DNA from: Vibrio sp. RE88 | GTDB lineage: Bacteria; Pseudomonadota; Gammaproteobacteria; Enterobacterales; Vibrionaceae | Assembly (NCBI RefSeq): GCF_013113835.1 | Contig: NZ_VTYQ01000002.1 | Coordinates: 310,001-374,000, forward strand | DNA length: 64,000 nucleotides | Direction of reading: 5' to 3' | In this document: positions 48,497 to 56,829 of the stretch, one piece after another | How positions within the stretch are numbered: the first letter of the stretch is position 1 | How the letters are laid out: every line of letters starts with the position of its first letter | Made by a program: the position numbers and the translations under genes | Notes under the pieces: generated by a model | What the model was told of the DNA's origin: nothing | Database searches by the model: none | What the model saw: the letters and a program-made list of their open reading frames with translations, nothing else

Positions 48497-50266
48497 TTAT
48501 AGCTCAATGCGATAAATAGATGTTGTACCACTTACCTCGTTACCCACCGCGAGTAGGTGCTGACCGCTGCGGGTGAAATAGCGAATTGATTCTGGGCCTA
48601 AATCTCCAGCTTGAGAATTGTAGGTACCGTTAGCGCATTCACCTTCGGATACTTGAGTACAGACAGGCTTCGAGAAGTCACGATTATTGACGTAACTGAT
48701 GAACATAGGAGCCGTGGGAGTGCTGACGTCGTAAATCATAATCCCTCCTTGTCGTTCCAATCCGATAAATGCGTACTGGCGACCATTGATGGAGGCGACT
48801 TCTATCGCTTCCGGTTCTACACCTTTATCATCGCTGCGATCATCAGCCGTATTGTTACTGTCATTGCTGCTATTTAGGTGTTCTGAGTCTAACGTGTGTA
48901 CTATGTCTGCAAACTCATCTCCGCTATCAAACACCAGCTCACCGTTTTCATTCCATAGTGAAAAAGAGCGGCTGCCGAAGCTATACACTGTATCTTCTTG
49001 CTCTAGTGCTCCTGTTGGCTTGACCACTTTTAGGCGACCCAGTTGTTTTTTATCACTGAGTGATTGTTTAAGTGGGTGGGAGGCAGCAACTTCGAGGTCT
49101 TTACCACGCAGTTCATCGCTGTAGGCGATACAAAAACCTTGTTCGCTGGTGTACTTTTCTGTGCCTGAGAAATCGTCTTCATCCCACTCGTAGCCTCGAT
49201 CATCACAGACATTTTGTGTTGTTTTGAACCCATACTCTCGACCATCGCCCTCGTTGGCTGTCGCGATGTACGTATGACCATCGACTTGGAAACTGGCGAT
49301 AGAATCTGGCATGTACAATCCTTCCAACTGAGGGTAGGAATGGAACTGACCAAGTTTTTTATCTTTGTTCGAGGCGTCTAAGGTGTTAGTTTCCCAGCTT
49401 TTTCCACCCAAACCATAGATAGACTCGACCGAAGCTGCTTTAACATTTACTTTAGCGAGCGCGTTGTTTTCTTGCAGAGCGACGTACAAATAGCCGTCAT
49501 CAGAAAAAGTCAGATACTCAGGTTCCAAATCTTGTGCGACGGTTGCTCCAGGTGCGGATATTCTGACCGAATCAGTGAGCTCATGGTGTCGTGATTCACC
49601 CTGATTGAAGGCTTTGAAGGAGATTTGGTTAACTTTCGCTTGCTCAATACCTAAAGCAAGGTCGACTAAAGTAATACTGCCTTCTGGGTCAACGGTGTAA
49701 TCAGAATTAGGTTCACCTTCGTTCGCAGTTGCAATGTATCGACCATTTTTAGAGAAAGACACCATATCTGGCAGTGCGCCGGTAGGGTAAGTCTTAACAA
49801 GCTCAAGTGTTTCTGCTTTATACAAAGCAATTAGGCCATTTTTCTGCTTCACTTGATTCTCAATCGCGACAGCAACTAAGCCATTGTGCACGGAAACACT
49901 GTTTGCTGCACCAATCTCAATGCCAGCCATTTTACCAGCAGTGGATAAATCAATGTGCGCCGTTTTAGTGGGACGATTTTGTGTATCTAACGCCATCACG
50001 TCGACACGTTTTGCTTGAGCATTAACCACAAACAATTGATCGCTGCATTCATCATAAGCAACGATTTCAGCTGCTGAAGTATCAAACTGGCTGTCAGCAA
50101 CGTAAGTACCTAAGAGTGTTAACCCAGTGATGGAAGATTCAGATGTTTCTGGCTTTTCGGTGATCTTACATTCCGTAGCCAGTTGAGTGTTTTGCTGAGA
50201 AGTGCAGCCCGATAGAGCGATAGCAGTACAAGCGGCCAAAGTAGCCAATTTATGAGCAGTAAACAA
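48497..50266 (-). CDS. Beta-propeller lipoprotein of the choice-of-anchor I type
   Basis: This 589-residue protein has the lipobox ALSGC near residue 20. The mature part is a beta-propeller with repeated blade motifs (DMVSFSKNGRYIATANEGEPN, YLTFSDDGYLYVALQEN, ASFQVDGHTYIATANEGDGRE). It matches the choice-of-anchor I family, sometimes annotated as alkaline-phosphatase-like. Here the anchor is an N-terminal lipid. Asp/Glu clusters suggest calcium binding. No catalytic residues are identifiable, and the enzymatic role is unknown. Confidence 0.8.
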   Translation of the reverse strand: MFTAHKLATLAACTAIALSGCTSQQNTQLATECKITEKPETSESSITGLTLLGTYVADSQFDTSAAEIVAYDECSDQLFVVNAQAKRVDVMALDTQNRPTKTAHIDLSTAGKMAGIEIGAANSVSVHNGLVAVAIENQVKQKNGLIALYKAETLELVKTYPTGALPDMVSFSKNGRYIATANEGEPNSDYTVDPEGSITLVDLALGIEQAKVNQISFKAFNQGESRHHELTDSVRISAPGATVAQDLEPEYLTFSDDGYLYVALQENNALAKVNVKAASVESIYGLGGKSWETNTLDASNKDKKLGQFHSYPQLEGLYMPDSIASFQVDGHTYIATANEGDGREYGFKTTQNVCDDRGYEWDEDDFSGTEKYTSEQGFCIAYSDELRGKDLEVAASHPLKQSLSDKKQLGRLKVVKPTGALEQEDTVYSFGSRSFSLWNENGELVFDSGDEFADIVHTLDSEHLNSSNDSNNTADDRSDDKGVEPEAIEVASINGRQYAFIGLERQGGIMIYDVSTPTAPMFISYVNNRDFSKPVCTQVSEGECANGTYNSQAGDLGPESIRYFTRSGQHLLAVGNEVSGTTSIYRIEL

Positions 50267-50420
50267 AATTGTTCCTCCATGAAATAACGCGCTGATACTA
50301 CGGAGGAAATGTGAAAGAAATATTTAAGTTATGTAACAGGTGAGTGAATTGTCGATAATTACGAGATTGTGATATAGGGTGAAGCAATTAGCTTTAGAAG
50401 TAGTGAAGTACACACAACCG

Positions 50421-50660
50421 CTATTTCGAATAAAACCACCCCAAATTGTTTTCTGGAGTGTAGTAGTATGCGAGTTCAATTTGGTCGTTGGTATCACTTA
50501 ACGCTTTTAGTATCTCGTTCGCTTCTGACAAGGTGATGCTTTGATTGGCACCCTCTAGTTGCTGAACCCAGCTAACAAACTCCTCTGTGTCGAAAGCTAC
50601 ACGACTCTCTTCCCTGTGCTCAAGAAAAGACTGGATAACTGACATTGCATCAAAATACAT
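50421..50660 (-). CDS. Small hypothetical protein
   Basis: This 79-residue, acidic, mostly helical protein ends with a short aromatic segment (AYYYTPENNLGWFYSK). The ATG at 50660 has AGGTGA at a good distance, which supports it as a real gene. A second in-frame ATG lies five codons downstream. No signal peptide or known domain was recognised, and no neighbour is close enough to suggest a function. Confidence 0.6.
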   Translation of the reverse strand: MYFDAMSVIQSFLEHREESRVAFDTEEFVSWVQQLEGANQSITLSEANEILKALSDTNDQIELAYYYTPENNLGWFYSK

Positions 50661-50841
50661 AGTTTCACCTGAAAATGTTCGTAACTGTCGTAAGTAAGTG
50701 TAGTTCAGGCAGTAATACCAATTCGTCAGCTCTTCATCTAATTAAGTTTGCTCACGTAAATGCAACAGCCCCTTTGGTGATCCTAGGTGGTAGGGCGCGC
50801 CTATTAGCATTTATATAAAGGTGTTGATGGTATTCACTCAT

Positions 50842-51057
50842 CTAGCTAAGGATACCAACCGAGGCATCACCAGGTCGCAAGGCGAATGTAGCGCAGTAGA
50901 CTTCCCCTTGTTCATCTTCGACAAAAGCGCCCTCAAAATCTTTAGTGCCCTCTTGGCACACGTACATACAGTTACGTGCTTCATCAAGGTCCATAAACTC
51001 TATGGTTGCTTTCTCTCCGGATGTCTTAATCACAACCAATTTATAAACATCACTCAT
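50842..51057 (-). CDS. Small hypothetical protein
   Basis: This 71-residue protein starts at an ATG preceded by a strong TAGGAGG site. It is acidic with a beta-rich pattern (YKLVVIKTSGEKATIEF, then GEVYCATFALRPGDAS) and two cysteines. An overlapping frame on the plus strand (50821-51069) has no comparable ribosome site and is taken as a shadow. The function is unknown. Confidence 0.62.
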   Translation of the reverse strand: MSDVYKLVVIKTSGEKATIEFMDLDEARNCMYVCQEGTKDFEGAFVEDEQGEVYCATFALRPGDASVGILS

Positions 51058-51175
51058 AATGCCTCCTAGCGATTGGTGCTGCTAGTTATGAATGTAGTTG
51101 CTTATTTTATAAATGTAGTATTCTGATAAAAAGAGTTAAAACAGACAGGCGGTAAAGCAACGCTATAGATGCAAT

Positions 51176-51412
51176 TTAATCATTATCAGATACCTGCTGT
51201 GTAGAGAAATAATGATGCCGCAATTCGGCCAAGTCTTCATGAGTTTGCTCTTGAACTCGCCACCGATGTGGTAAGGCAAGCCACGATTGGTAAATGAAAC
51301 AAACTCGCCGCGTTCAAACATAATGATTTCTGCACTTTCACTTAAGTGAAAGTGCACGCGCTGCTGCTGAAGCTCCTCCGTCAACGCCACCTACGATAAC
51401 AATCTTAGTCAT
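51176..51412 (-). pseudogene. Remnant of a CoA-disulfide reductase-type flavoprotein gene
   Basis: The ATG at 51412 begins MTKIVIVGGVDGGASAAARA, the FAD-binding Rossmann start of CoA-disulfide reductase/NADH oxidase proteins. The frame then reaches a stop at LSLK. In the next frame the homology continues as LSESAEIIMFERGEFVSFTN and GLPYHIGGE, which in intact relatives follows directly (usually with SFANCGLPY; the redox Cys is Arg here). After about 55 codons the similarity ends. A third frame reads THEDLAELRHHYFSTQQ to a stop at 51176-51178 and may be the original C-terminus, implying a large internal deletion. The frameshift coincides with a perfect 26-bp palindrome (51331-51356). Confidence 0.75.
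51331..51356. repeat. Perfect 26-bp palindrome at the frameshift in the flavoprotein remnant
   Basis: The two 13-bp arms TGCACTTTCACTT and AAGTGAAAGTGCA meet without a loop. The right arm (plus strand) falls where the intact gene family would encode R-R-L-S, so it appears to have been overwritten by a copy of the other arm, shifting the frame by one base. Confidence 0.85.
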
Positions 51413-51448
51413 AGTGAATACCTATAAGAATGGGTCTTGATGTAGCTA

Positions 51449-51513
51449 ATATTAGCCAGTGCTAAACTAAAATGGTCTAAATGTGAACTATCTAATTTAG
51501 TGTTGACTAATAT
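51449..51513. promoter_or_regulatory. Paired ArsR-type operators in the divergent region
   Basis: Two 14-bp inverted repeats share the form TTAGY-N4-RCTAA: TTAGC-CAGT-GCTAA at 51452-51465 and TTAGT-GTTG-ACTAA at 51497-51510, with centres 45 bp apart. Extended 19-bp windows around them are also inverted copies of each other at 14 of 19 positions. They lie between the flavoprotein remnant and the ArsR-type gene and are good candidates for autoregulatory sites. Confidence 0.5.
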
Positions 51514-51567
51514 ATTAAGTTGAGTAACAATTTTAAGTAATTTAGTAACACCTAATGTAAAGACGAT

Positions 51568-51879
51568 ATGAATCCAAACACAATTGATATCATGGAGATG
51601 AGAGAAAGCGCTGAGGAAGCATCGGATATCCTTAAGATTATGGCTCATCCGGTTCGATTAATGATCCTTTGCCAACTCACTCAAGGTGAAATTGGCGTTG
51701 GGGAGCTGCAAAACAATTCTCTCCTCAGTCAATCTGCATTTTCTCAGCATCTGACGGTATTACGTAAAAACAATTTGATTAAAGCACGTAAAGTGTCTCA
51801 ACAAGTGTTTTACTCACTGGCTGACTCGCGCATCGAGGCTTTAATTCAGTGTTTCCACTCGGTCTTTTGCCGGAGGTAA
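51568..51879 (+). CDS. ArsR-family repressor, SqrR/BigR/HlyU-like
   Basis: This 103-residue winged-helix protein of the ArsR family has MAHPVRLMILCQL and QSAFSQHLTVLRKNNLI as the core HTH. Cys35 (in MILCQL) and Cys101 (near the end, VFCRR) match the two-cysteine pair of V. cholerae HlyU and of SqrR/BigR, which respond to persulfides by forming a polysulfide bridge. There is no metal-binding ELCVCDL-type motif. The YeeE/YedE pair follows 2 bp later and a CoA-disulfide reductase remnant lies divergently, which together suggest control of sulfane-sulfur handling. Confidence 0.87.
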   Translation: MNPNTIDIMEMRESAEEASDILKIMAHPVRLMILCQLTQGEIGVGELQNNSLLSQSAFSQHLTVLRKNNLIKARKVSQQVFYSLADSRIEALIQCFHSVFCRR

Positions 51880-51881
51880 TC

Positions 51882-52292
51882 ATGACATTTGAGTCTTTTC
51901 CTTGGCTATCACTCATCGGGGGCACGTTGTTGGGTTTATCAGCAACTATGCTGTTGATGATTAACGGTAAAGTGGCGGGAATCAGTGGCATCGTCAACGG
52001 TGTGCTCTCACCAAAACGTAATGATCTTTTCTGGCGTCTGTTGTTTCTTATCGGCATGGTTGCGGGTGGGGCTCTAAGTGTAATGTTGATTGGTATCGAA
52101 ATACCAAGCACAGAATCTATTCCCACTTTTGTTCTGGTAATAGCAGGTTTGCTGGTTGGGTTTGGGACTCGACTAAGCAACGGTTGCACCAGCGGGCACG
52201 GCATCTGTGGTGTCGGTCGATTTTCCTTTCGTTCAATTATCGCGACGGTCATTTTTATGGTGGTTGCGGCTCTGACTGTCTATATTCGCTAA
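51882..52292 (+). CDS. YeeE/YedE-family sulfur transporter, first half (PmpA-like)
   Basis: This 136-residue membrane protein has four to five helices. The start at 51882 is supported by CCGGAGG just upstream; an earlier in-frame codon at 51849 would overlap the repressor gene. The conserved block GFGTRLSNGCTSGHGICGVGR carries the cysteines associated with thiosulfate/sulfur passage in YeeE proteins. The partner half follows 10 bp later. The sulfur species carried is an inference from the family. Confidence 0.87.
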   Translation: MTFESFPWLSLIGGTLLGLSATMLLMINGKVAGISGIVNGVLSPKRNDLFWRLLFLIGMVAGGALSVMLIGIEIPSTESIPTFVLVIAGLLVGFGTRLSNGCTSGHGICGVGRFSFRSIIATVIFMVVAALTVYIR

Positions 52293-52302
52293 GGAAAACG
52301 CT

Positions 52303-52752
52303 ATGGGTAACACTACTCTTCGAATCTCTGCATTAGTAAGTGGTCTGCTTTTTGGTATTGGTATGGCGCTGTCAGGTATGACAAACCCAGAGAATGTGAT
52401 TGGGTTTTTAGATGTCACCGGAGCATGGAATCCGAGCCTAGCATTTGTAATGGGGGGCGCGTTACTCGTATTTGCTCCGGCTTATCATTTTTTTATTAAA
52501 CCTCAAGCCAAAGCACTGTCCGGCGATGTGTTATCTCTGCCTACGAAAGTGCGGTTGGACAGCAAGCTCATTTCTGGCGCAGCATTGTTTGGAGTTGGCT
52601 GGGGACTCGCAGGTATATGCCCAGGCCCTGCTATTACGAGTTTAGCGTTTGGTAATCTTGATATCGTTATCTTCATAGCGTCTATGGTGTCGGGGTCCTT
52701 ACTTGCTAAGTATGTGACTGCGCCGAGCACCCGAATGGTTTCGCAACACTGA
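52303..52752 (+). CDS. YeeE/YedE-family sulfur transporter, second half (PmpB-like)
   Basis: This 149-residue membrane protein of the DUF6691/YeeE type has the N-terminal GLLFGIGMALSGMTNPENVIGFLD, then GVGWGLAGICPGPAI with a conserved Cys. It pairs with the preceding protein to build one full YeeE-type transporter and is probably in one transcript with the ArsR-type repressor. Confidence 0.87.
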   Translation: MGNTTLRISALVSGLLFGIGMALSGMTNPENVIGFLDVTGAWNPSLAFVMGGALLVFAPAYHFFIKPQAKALSGDVLSLPTKVRLDSKLISGAALFGVGWGLAGICPGPAITSLAFGNLDIVIFIASMVSGSLLAKYVTAPSTRMVSQH

Positions 52753-52779
52753 TATTAGGGCGCTCATAAGAGCACCTTG

Positions 52780-53670
52780 TTAGTTTAGTTGGGTGCTGAT
52801 AGGGCAGTGGTCGCTTAAATGTTGTTGGAGAACCAATGAAGTGGGAAAAACATCTTGATTGGTTTGAGCGGTGGTCAACCCGGGGCTCACTACAATATGG
52901 TCGATAAGGGAGCGAAACTGGTGCGTTTTATTCGGGTTCTTGCGTGAACGCACCTTACATGTTGCCGGCGTGCCTTTTGTCGCCAGTACAGCTTTTGAAG
53001 AGTGAGAAATTACTTCCCATAACCAATCTCCGTTGTAACTGAGGTTGTGGTTAAAGTCGCCCAGTATGGCGTAGTTCTCTCCTTGCCGCTCTCGTTCACT
53101 GATCCACTGGTTTAACGCTTTGCCCTGCGATTTGAGTATTTTGCAGTCCCGGCTGTTTTTATAGGCGCCGCTACAGCGAGCTTTTAGATGGACGGACAGG
53201 GCATGTATGGGCTGTGAGCCATTTGGGTTGAGTTCAATGTAAGTGCCAAATCGGAGTTTACTGTTCTTTCTTTGATCGAGCTGAATGTCTGGCTTATCCA
53301 CCACCTCAATGTCTTCTTTGACTGCAAATCCCGTATATTGGTTGATATCGTCAAACTGTTGCTTCATATAGTCGTCTGATGCACGGTCTGAGAAATATAC
53401 GCGATAACCATCTCCAACTACTTTACGCAGAGCCTGTTGGTCGTTCACTTCTTGAAAAGCAAGTACATCACTATCGATTGTCGAAAAGTGCACAGCAAGT
53501 GCTTGAAAATCTTTTTTGCTTCTCTGGGACTCTGAAAATTTGTCTGAAGGGTGAGATGTCAGCCACTCCAGATTCCATGCTGTGACTGTAAGGGAGGAGG
53601 AGGCAAAAGAAGCGGTTGACGTCGTTATCAACAGGGTAGCCAAAATCGTTTTGAATTTAGTGTTAGTCAT
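52780..53670 (-). CDS. Secreted endonuclease/exonuclease/phosphatase-family protein
   Basis: This 296-residue protein has a signal peptide (ending STASFASS near residue 25). The EEP fold motifs appear in order: VTAWNLEWL, LAFQEVND (metal-binding Glu), VHLKARC, ILGDFNHNL (Asp/Asn) and LSDHCPIS (catalytic Asp-His). Extracellular or periplasmic DNase activity is the most likely role; a phosphodiesterase on other substrates is possible. It is a single gene, convergent with the YeeE pair. Confidence 0.85.
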   Translation of the reverse strand: MTNTKFKTILATLLITTSTASFASSSLTVTAWNLEWLTSHPSDKFSESQRSKKDFQALAVHFSTIDSDVLAFQEVNDQQALRKVVGDGYRVYFSDRASDDYMKQQFDDINQYTGFAVKEDIEVVDKPDIQLDQRKNSKLRFGTYIELNPNGSQPIHALSVHLKARCSGAYKNSRDCKILKSQGKALNQWISERERQGENYAILGDFNHNLSYNGDWLWEVISHSSKAVLATKGTPATCKVRSRKNPNKTHQFRSLIDHIVVSPGLTTAQTNQDVFPTSLVLQQHLSDHCPISTQLN

Positions 53671-53801
53671 ACTCTATAAACTTTGTTTTCAGGTACAGCC
53701 TTTATTCTATAAGTCCTCAACAAAAAGCAAGTTAAAATCCAATAAAAATCACTTTTTTCATACATTTCTTTCAAGCTGAGATCACTGCCACTAAGATCGA
53801 T

Positions 53802-53815
53802 TTGATCTTAATCTA
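53802..53815 (+). promoter_or_regulatory. Imperfect FNR site upstream of nrdD
   Basis: TTGATCTTAATCTA matches the FNR consensus TTGAT-N4-ATCAA with one mismatch. It is centred 27 bp upstream of the perfect site at 53829. Confidence 0.5.
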
Positions 53816-53828
53816 GGGCCTAATTTTA

Positions 53829-53842
53829 TTGATCGAAATCAA
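53829..53842 (+). promoter_or_regulatory. FNR box upstream of nrdD
   Basis: TTGATCGAAATCAA is a perfect FNR consensus match. It lies 123 bp before the nrdD start codon, consistent with anaerobic activation as known for E. coli nrdDG. Confidence 0.8.
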
Positions 53843-53874
53843 TACATGAGTCTGGTTCATCTCGTTAAATACGC

Positions 53875-53920
53875 CACAACATATTGTGTCGGTAGAATAA
53901 AAAATAACCCTATATAGTGT
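53875..53920 (+). promoter_or_regulatory. Tandem NrdR boxes upstream of nrdD
   Basis: CACAACATATTGTG (53875-53888) and ACCCTATATAGTGT (53907-53920) resemble the NrdR box ACACWATATATWGTGT. Their centres are 32 bp apart, about three helical turns, the usual spacing for paired NrdR sites. They sit between the FNR box and the start codon, where repression by NrdR is expected. Confidence 0.65.
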
Positions 53921-53964
53921 ATTTGTGGATAAGTCTGTGAGTATGTAAAGGGTAAGGAGAGAAG

Positions 53965-56085
53965 GTGAAACCAATCGTAATCAAGCGTGACGGCTCTAGA
54001 GCTCCGTTTAGCAGAGATCGCATTCAGGCTGCTGTTGAAGCAGCGGCAGAGCATGTAGATAAAGAAATCGCTATATACGCGCTGAATGTTGCATTAGCGG
54101 TGGAGCTGCAGCTAAAAGATCACGATGAAGTTCATATAACGGAAGTTCAGACGTTGGTGGAAAATGAGTTAATGCAAGGGCCTTATAAGTCACTCGCACG
54201 CTCGTACATTGAGTACCGCCATGATCGCGATATTGCTCGAGAGAAGCAAAGCGCTTTGACTCGTGAGATCGAAGGATTAATCGAAGAAAGCAATGTCGAT
54301 CTGATCAACGAAAACGCGAATAAAGATGGCAAGGTTATCCCGACTCAGCGTGATTTATTGGCGGGGATTGTTGCTAAGCATTACGCCAAAACGCACATCC
54401 TGCCGCGCGACATTGTTCAGGCACATGAGCAAGGCGATATTCACTATCACGATTTGGACTACGCTCCGTTCTTTCCAATGTTTAACTGCATGTTAATCGA
54501 TTTAAAAGGCATGCTGACCCATGGTTTCAAAATGGGGAATGCGGAGATAGATACGCCAAAATCGATTTCTACAGCGACCGCCGTTACCGCACAAATCATC
54601 GCTCAAGTTGCCAGCCATATATACGGCGGTACGACGATCAACCGTATTGACGAAGTGCTTGAGCCTTATGTTATGGCCAGCTACGAAAAGCACCTTAACA
54701 TTGCTCAGGAATGGGACATTCATGAACCCGAAGCGTTTGCACGCGCTCGCACTGAAAAAGAGTGCTATGACGCTTTTCAGTCTCTGGAATACGAGGTGAA
54801 TACGCTGCATACCGCCAATGGTCAGACACCTTTTGTCACCTTCGGGTTTGGCCTTGGTACGAGTTGGGCTTCTCGACTGATCCAACAGTCGATTCTTAAA
54901 AATCGCATCGCTGGATTAGGCAAAAACCGTAAAACGGCCGTATTCCCTAAGCTTGTTTTCGGGATCAAAGATGGTCTGAATCATAAAGCCGACGACCCTA
55001 ACTATGACATCAAAAAGCTGGCACTTGAGTGTGCATCAAAACGTATGTACCCAGACATTCTCAATTACGAAAAAGTGGTTGAGGTAACGGGCTCATTCAA
55101 AACGCCAATGGGATGTCGTAGTTTCCTAGGAACCTACGAAGAAAATGGTGAGTTGATCCATGAAGGGCGCAATAATCTAGGCGTTGTCAGTCTCAACCTT
55201 CCTCGAATTGCGATTGAAGCAAAAGGTGACGAGGGCAAGTTTTATGAAATTTTGAATACGAAGTTAGAACTCGCACGCCGCGCTTTAGAGACACGCATTG
55301 CTAGGTTAGAGAATGTGAAAGCACGTGTTGCTCCCATTCTCTATATGGAGGGCGCTTGTGGCGTTCGCCTAAAGGCTGATGAGCCTATTGCTAACATTTT
55401 TAAACACGGCCGCGCGTCTATTTCTTTGGGTTACATAGGTGTTCATGAAACCATTAATGCTTTGTATGGCAATCAGACACATGTTTATGACAACTCAGAG
55501 CTTCGTCAGAAAGCGCTCGATATCATCAAGCACCTTAAAGATAAGGTAAATCAATGGGCCGAAGAGTCGGGTTATGGTTACAGTTTGTATGGCACACCAA
55601 GTGAAAACTTATGTAGCCGATTCTGCCGCATTGATACCAAAGAGTTCGGCGTATTGGAAGGTGTCACAGAGAAAGGTTACTACACGAACAGTTTCCACCT
55701 CGATGTAGAGAAGAAGGTCAACCCATACGACAAAATCGACTTTGAAATGCCTTACCCGCAGGTTTCGAGTGGTGGTTTTATTTGTTACGGCGAATTTCCG
55801 AACATGCAGCGCAATGTGGAAGCATTGGAAAACGTTTGGGACTATAGCTATAGCCGAGTTCCTTACTACGGTACCAATACACCAATCGATGAGTGTTATG
55901 AGTGTGGTTACAACGGCGAGTTTGACTGTACGAGTAAAGGGTTTACTTGCCCTAGTTGTGGCAATCACGACTCTACTAAAGTCTCTGTAACCCGCAGAGT
56001 GTGTGGTTATCTGGGCAGTCCTGATGCGAGGCCGTTCAACTTTGGTAAGCAAGAAGAAGTGAAGCGCCGAGTTAAGCATTTATAA
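53965..56085 (+). CDS. nrdD: Anaerobic ribonucleoside-triphosphate reductase (NrdD)
   Basis: This 706-residue class III ribonucleotide reductase starts at GTG with AAGGAG upstream. An N-terminal ATP-cone (about residues 3-95, IVIKRDGSRAPFSRDRI) regulates activity. The glycyl-radical Gly is G681 in RRVCGYLG near the C-terminus, the same number as in E. coli. The Zn-binding cysteines lie just before it (CYECGYNG, then CPSCG). It makes dNTPs without oxygen after activation by NrdG, whose gene follows. FNR and NrdR sites precede it. Confidence 0.96.
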   Translation: MKPIVIKRDGSRAPFSRDRIQAAVEAAAEHVDKEIAIYALNVALAVELQLKDHDEVHITEVQTLVENELMQGPYKSLARSYIEYRHDRDIAREKQSALTREIEGLIEESNVDLINENANKDGKVIPTQRDLLAGIVAKHYAKTHILPRDIVQAHEQGDIHYHDLDYAPFFPMFNCMLIDLKGMLTHGFKMGNAEIDTPKSISTATAVTAQIIAQVASHIYGGTTINRIDEVLEPYVMASYEKHLNIAQEWDIHEPEAFARARTEKECYDAFQSLEYEVNTLHTANGQTPFVTFGFGLGTSWASRLIQQSILKNRIAGLGKNRKTAVFPKLVFGIKDGLNHKADDPNYDIKKLALECASKRMYPDILNYEKVVEVTGSFKTPMGCRSFLGTYEENGELIHEGRNNLGVVSLNLPRIAIEAKGDEGKFYEILNTKLELARRALETRIARLENVKARVAPILYMEGACGVRLKADEPIANIFKHGRASISLGYIGVHETINALYGNQTHVYDNSELRQKALDIIKHLKDKVNQWAEESGYGYSLYGTPSENLCSRFCRIDTKEFGVLEGVTEKGYYTNSFHLDVEKKVNPYDKIDFEMPYPQVSSGGFICYGEFPNMQRNVEALENVWDYSYSRVPYYGTNTPIDECYECGYNGEFDCTSKGFTCPSCGNHDSTKVSVTRRVCGYLGSPDARPFNFGKQEEVKRRVKHL

Positions 56086-56191
56086 AGCCAATGCGTTAAT
56101 TGATTCAGTGACGAAAAGGGGGCGGGGAGTCACTCGCCTTTTATCATCAGAGCGAAAGCATTTTCTCAAATATCCAACATCGGAAAACGTC

Positions 56192-56659
56192 ATGAACTAC
56201 CACCAGTACTATCCTGTGGATGTGGTTAACGGGCCGGGTACGCGTTGTACTCTGTTTGTCTCTGGCTGCATACATCAGTGCCGTGGGTGTTATAACCAAT
56301 CGACTCAGCGACTCGACTCAGGGGTATTGTTTACTCAACAAGCGGAAGACCAGATTCTGCGGGATTTGAAAGATACTCGTATTAAGAGACGTGGGCTTTC
56401 GTTGTCCGGTGGTGATCCACTCCATCCAGCCAATGTTGCTGATGTTCTTCGGTTGGTAAAACGTGTACGTAAAGAGTGCCCAGATAAAGATATCTGGATG
56501 TGGACAGGCTATAAGCTGACCGAATTGACGGTGGCGCAACAAGAAGTAGTCGCGCTACTTGATGTTTTAATTGACGGTAAGTTTGAGCAAGAGAAAAAGG
56601 ATCTCAACCTAGAGTGGCGTGGTAGCTCCAATCAGATCATTCACCGATTCAAGATTTAG
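56192..56659 (+). CDS. nrdG: Anaerobic ribonucleotide reductase activating protein (NrdG)
   Basis: This is a 155-residue radical-SAM activase. The start is taken at ATG 56192 (MNYHQYYPVDVVNGPGTRC), which matches the E. coli NrdG start; an earlier in-frame ATG at 56108 would add 28 unrelated residues. The 4Fe-4S cluster motif CxxxCxxC is CIHQCRGC (residues 26-33). Other landmarks are LSGGDPLHP and WRGSSNQIIH. It generates the glycyl radical on NrdD. The gap to nrdD is 106 bp. Confidence 0.95.
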   Translation: MNYHQYYPVDVVNGPGTRCTLFVSGCIHQCRGCYNQSTQRLDSGVLFTQQAEDQILRDLKDTRIKRRGLSLSGGDPLHPANVADVLRLVKRVRKECPDKDIWMWTGYKLTELTVAQQEVVALLDVLIDGKFEQEKKDLNLEWRGSSNQIIHRFKI

Positions 56660-56829
56660 CTCTAACTCTTAGTGTTATATTCTGACTGGCCTCTTAATGT
56701 TGCAAATATGTTAACCGCAAAAGGTTTTTATCCTGTTTTGCTCTTAGGCACTAAAATTTTATTTCTGAATTAGGGGATTAAGTGATAAGTTGAACACCGT
56801 TACTTGAATTTCAAAGGGTTATGACTTTC

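Noticed and set aside
50322..50339. Pho-box-like sequence (minus strand CTGTTAC-N4-CTTAAAT) before the beta-propeller lipoprotein gene
   Set aside because: Only the first half-site resembles the consensus; the second matches at 4 of 7 positions.
50821..51069. 82-codon plus-strand frame opposite the 71-residue gene
   Set aside because: No good ribosome site and no protein-like features; the minus-strand frame has a strong Shine-Dalgarno.
51409..51648. 79-codon minus-strand frame across the ArsR-type operator region
   Set aside because: It overlaps the start of the ArsR-type gene and the operator palindromes and has no family resemblance.
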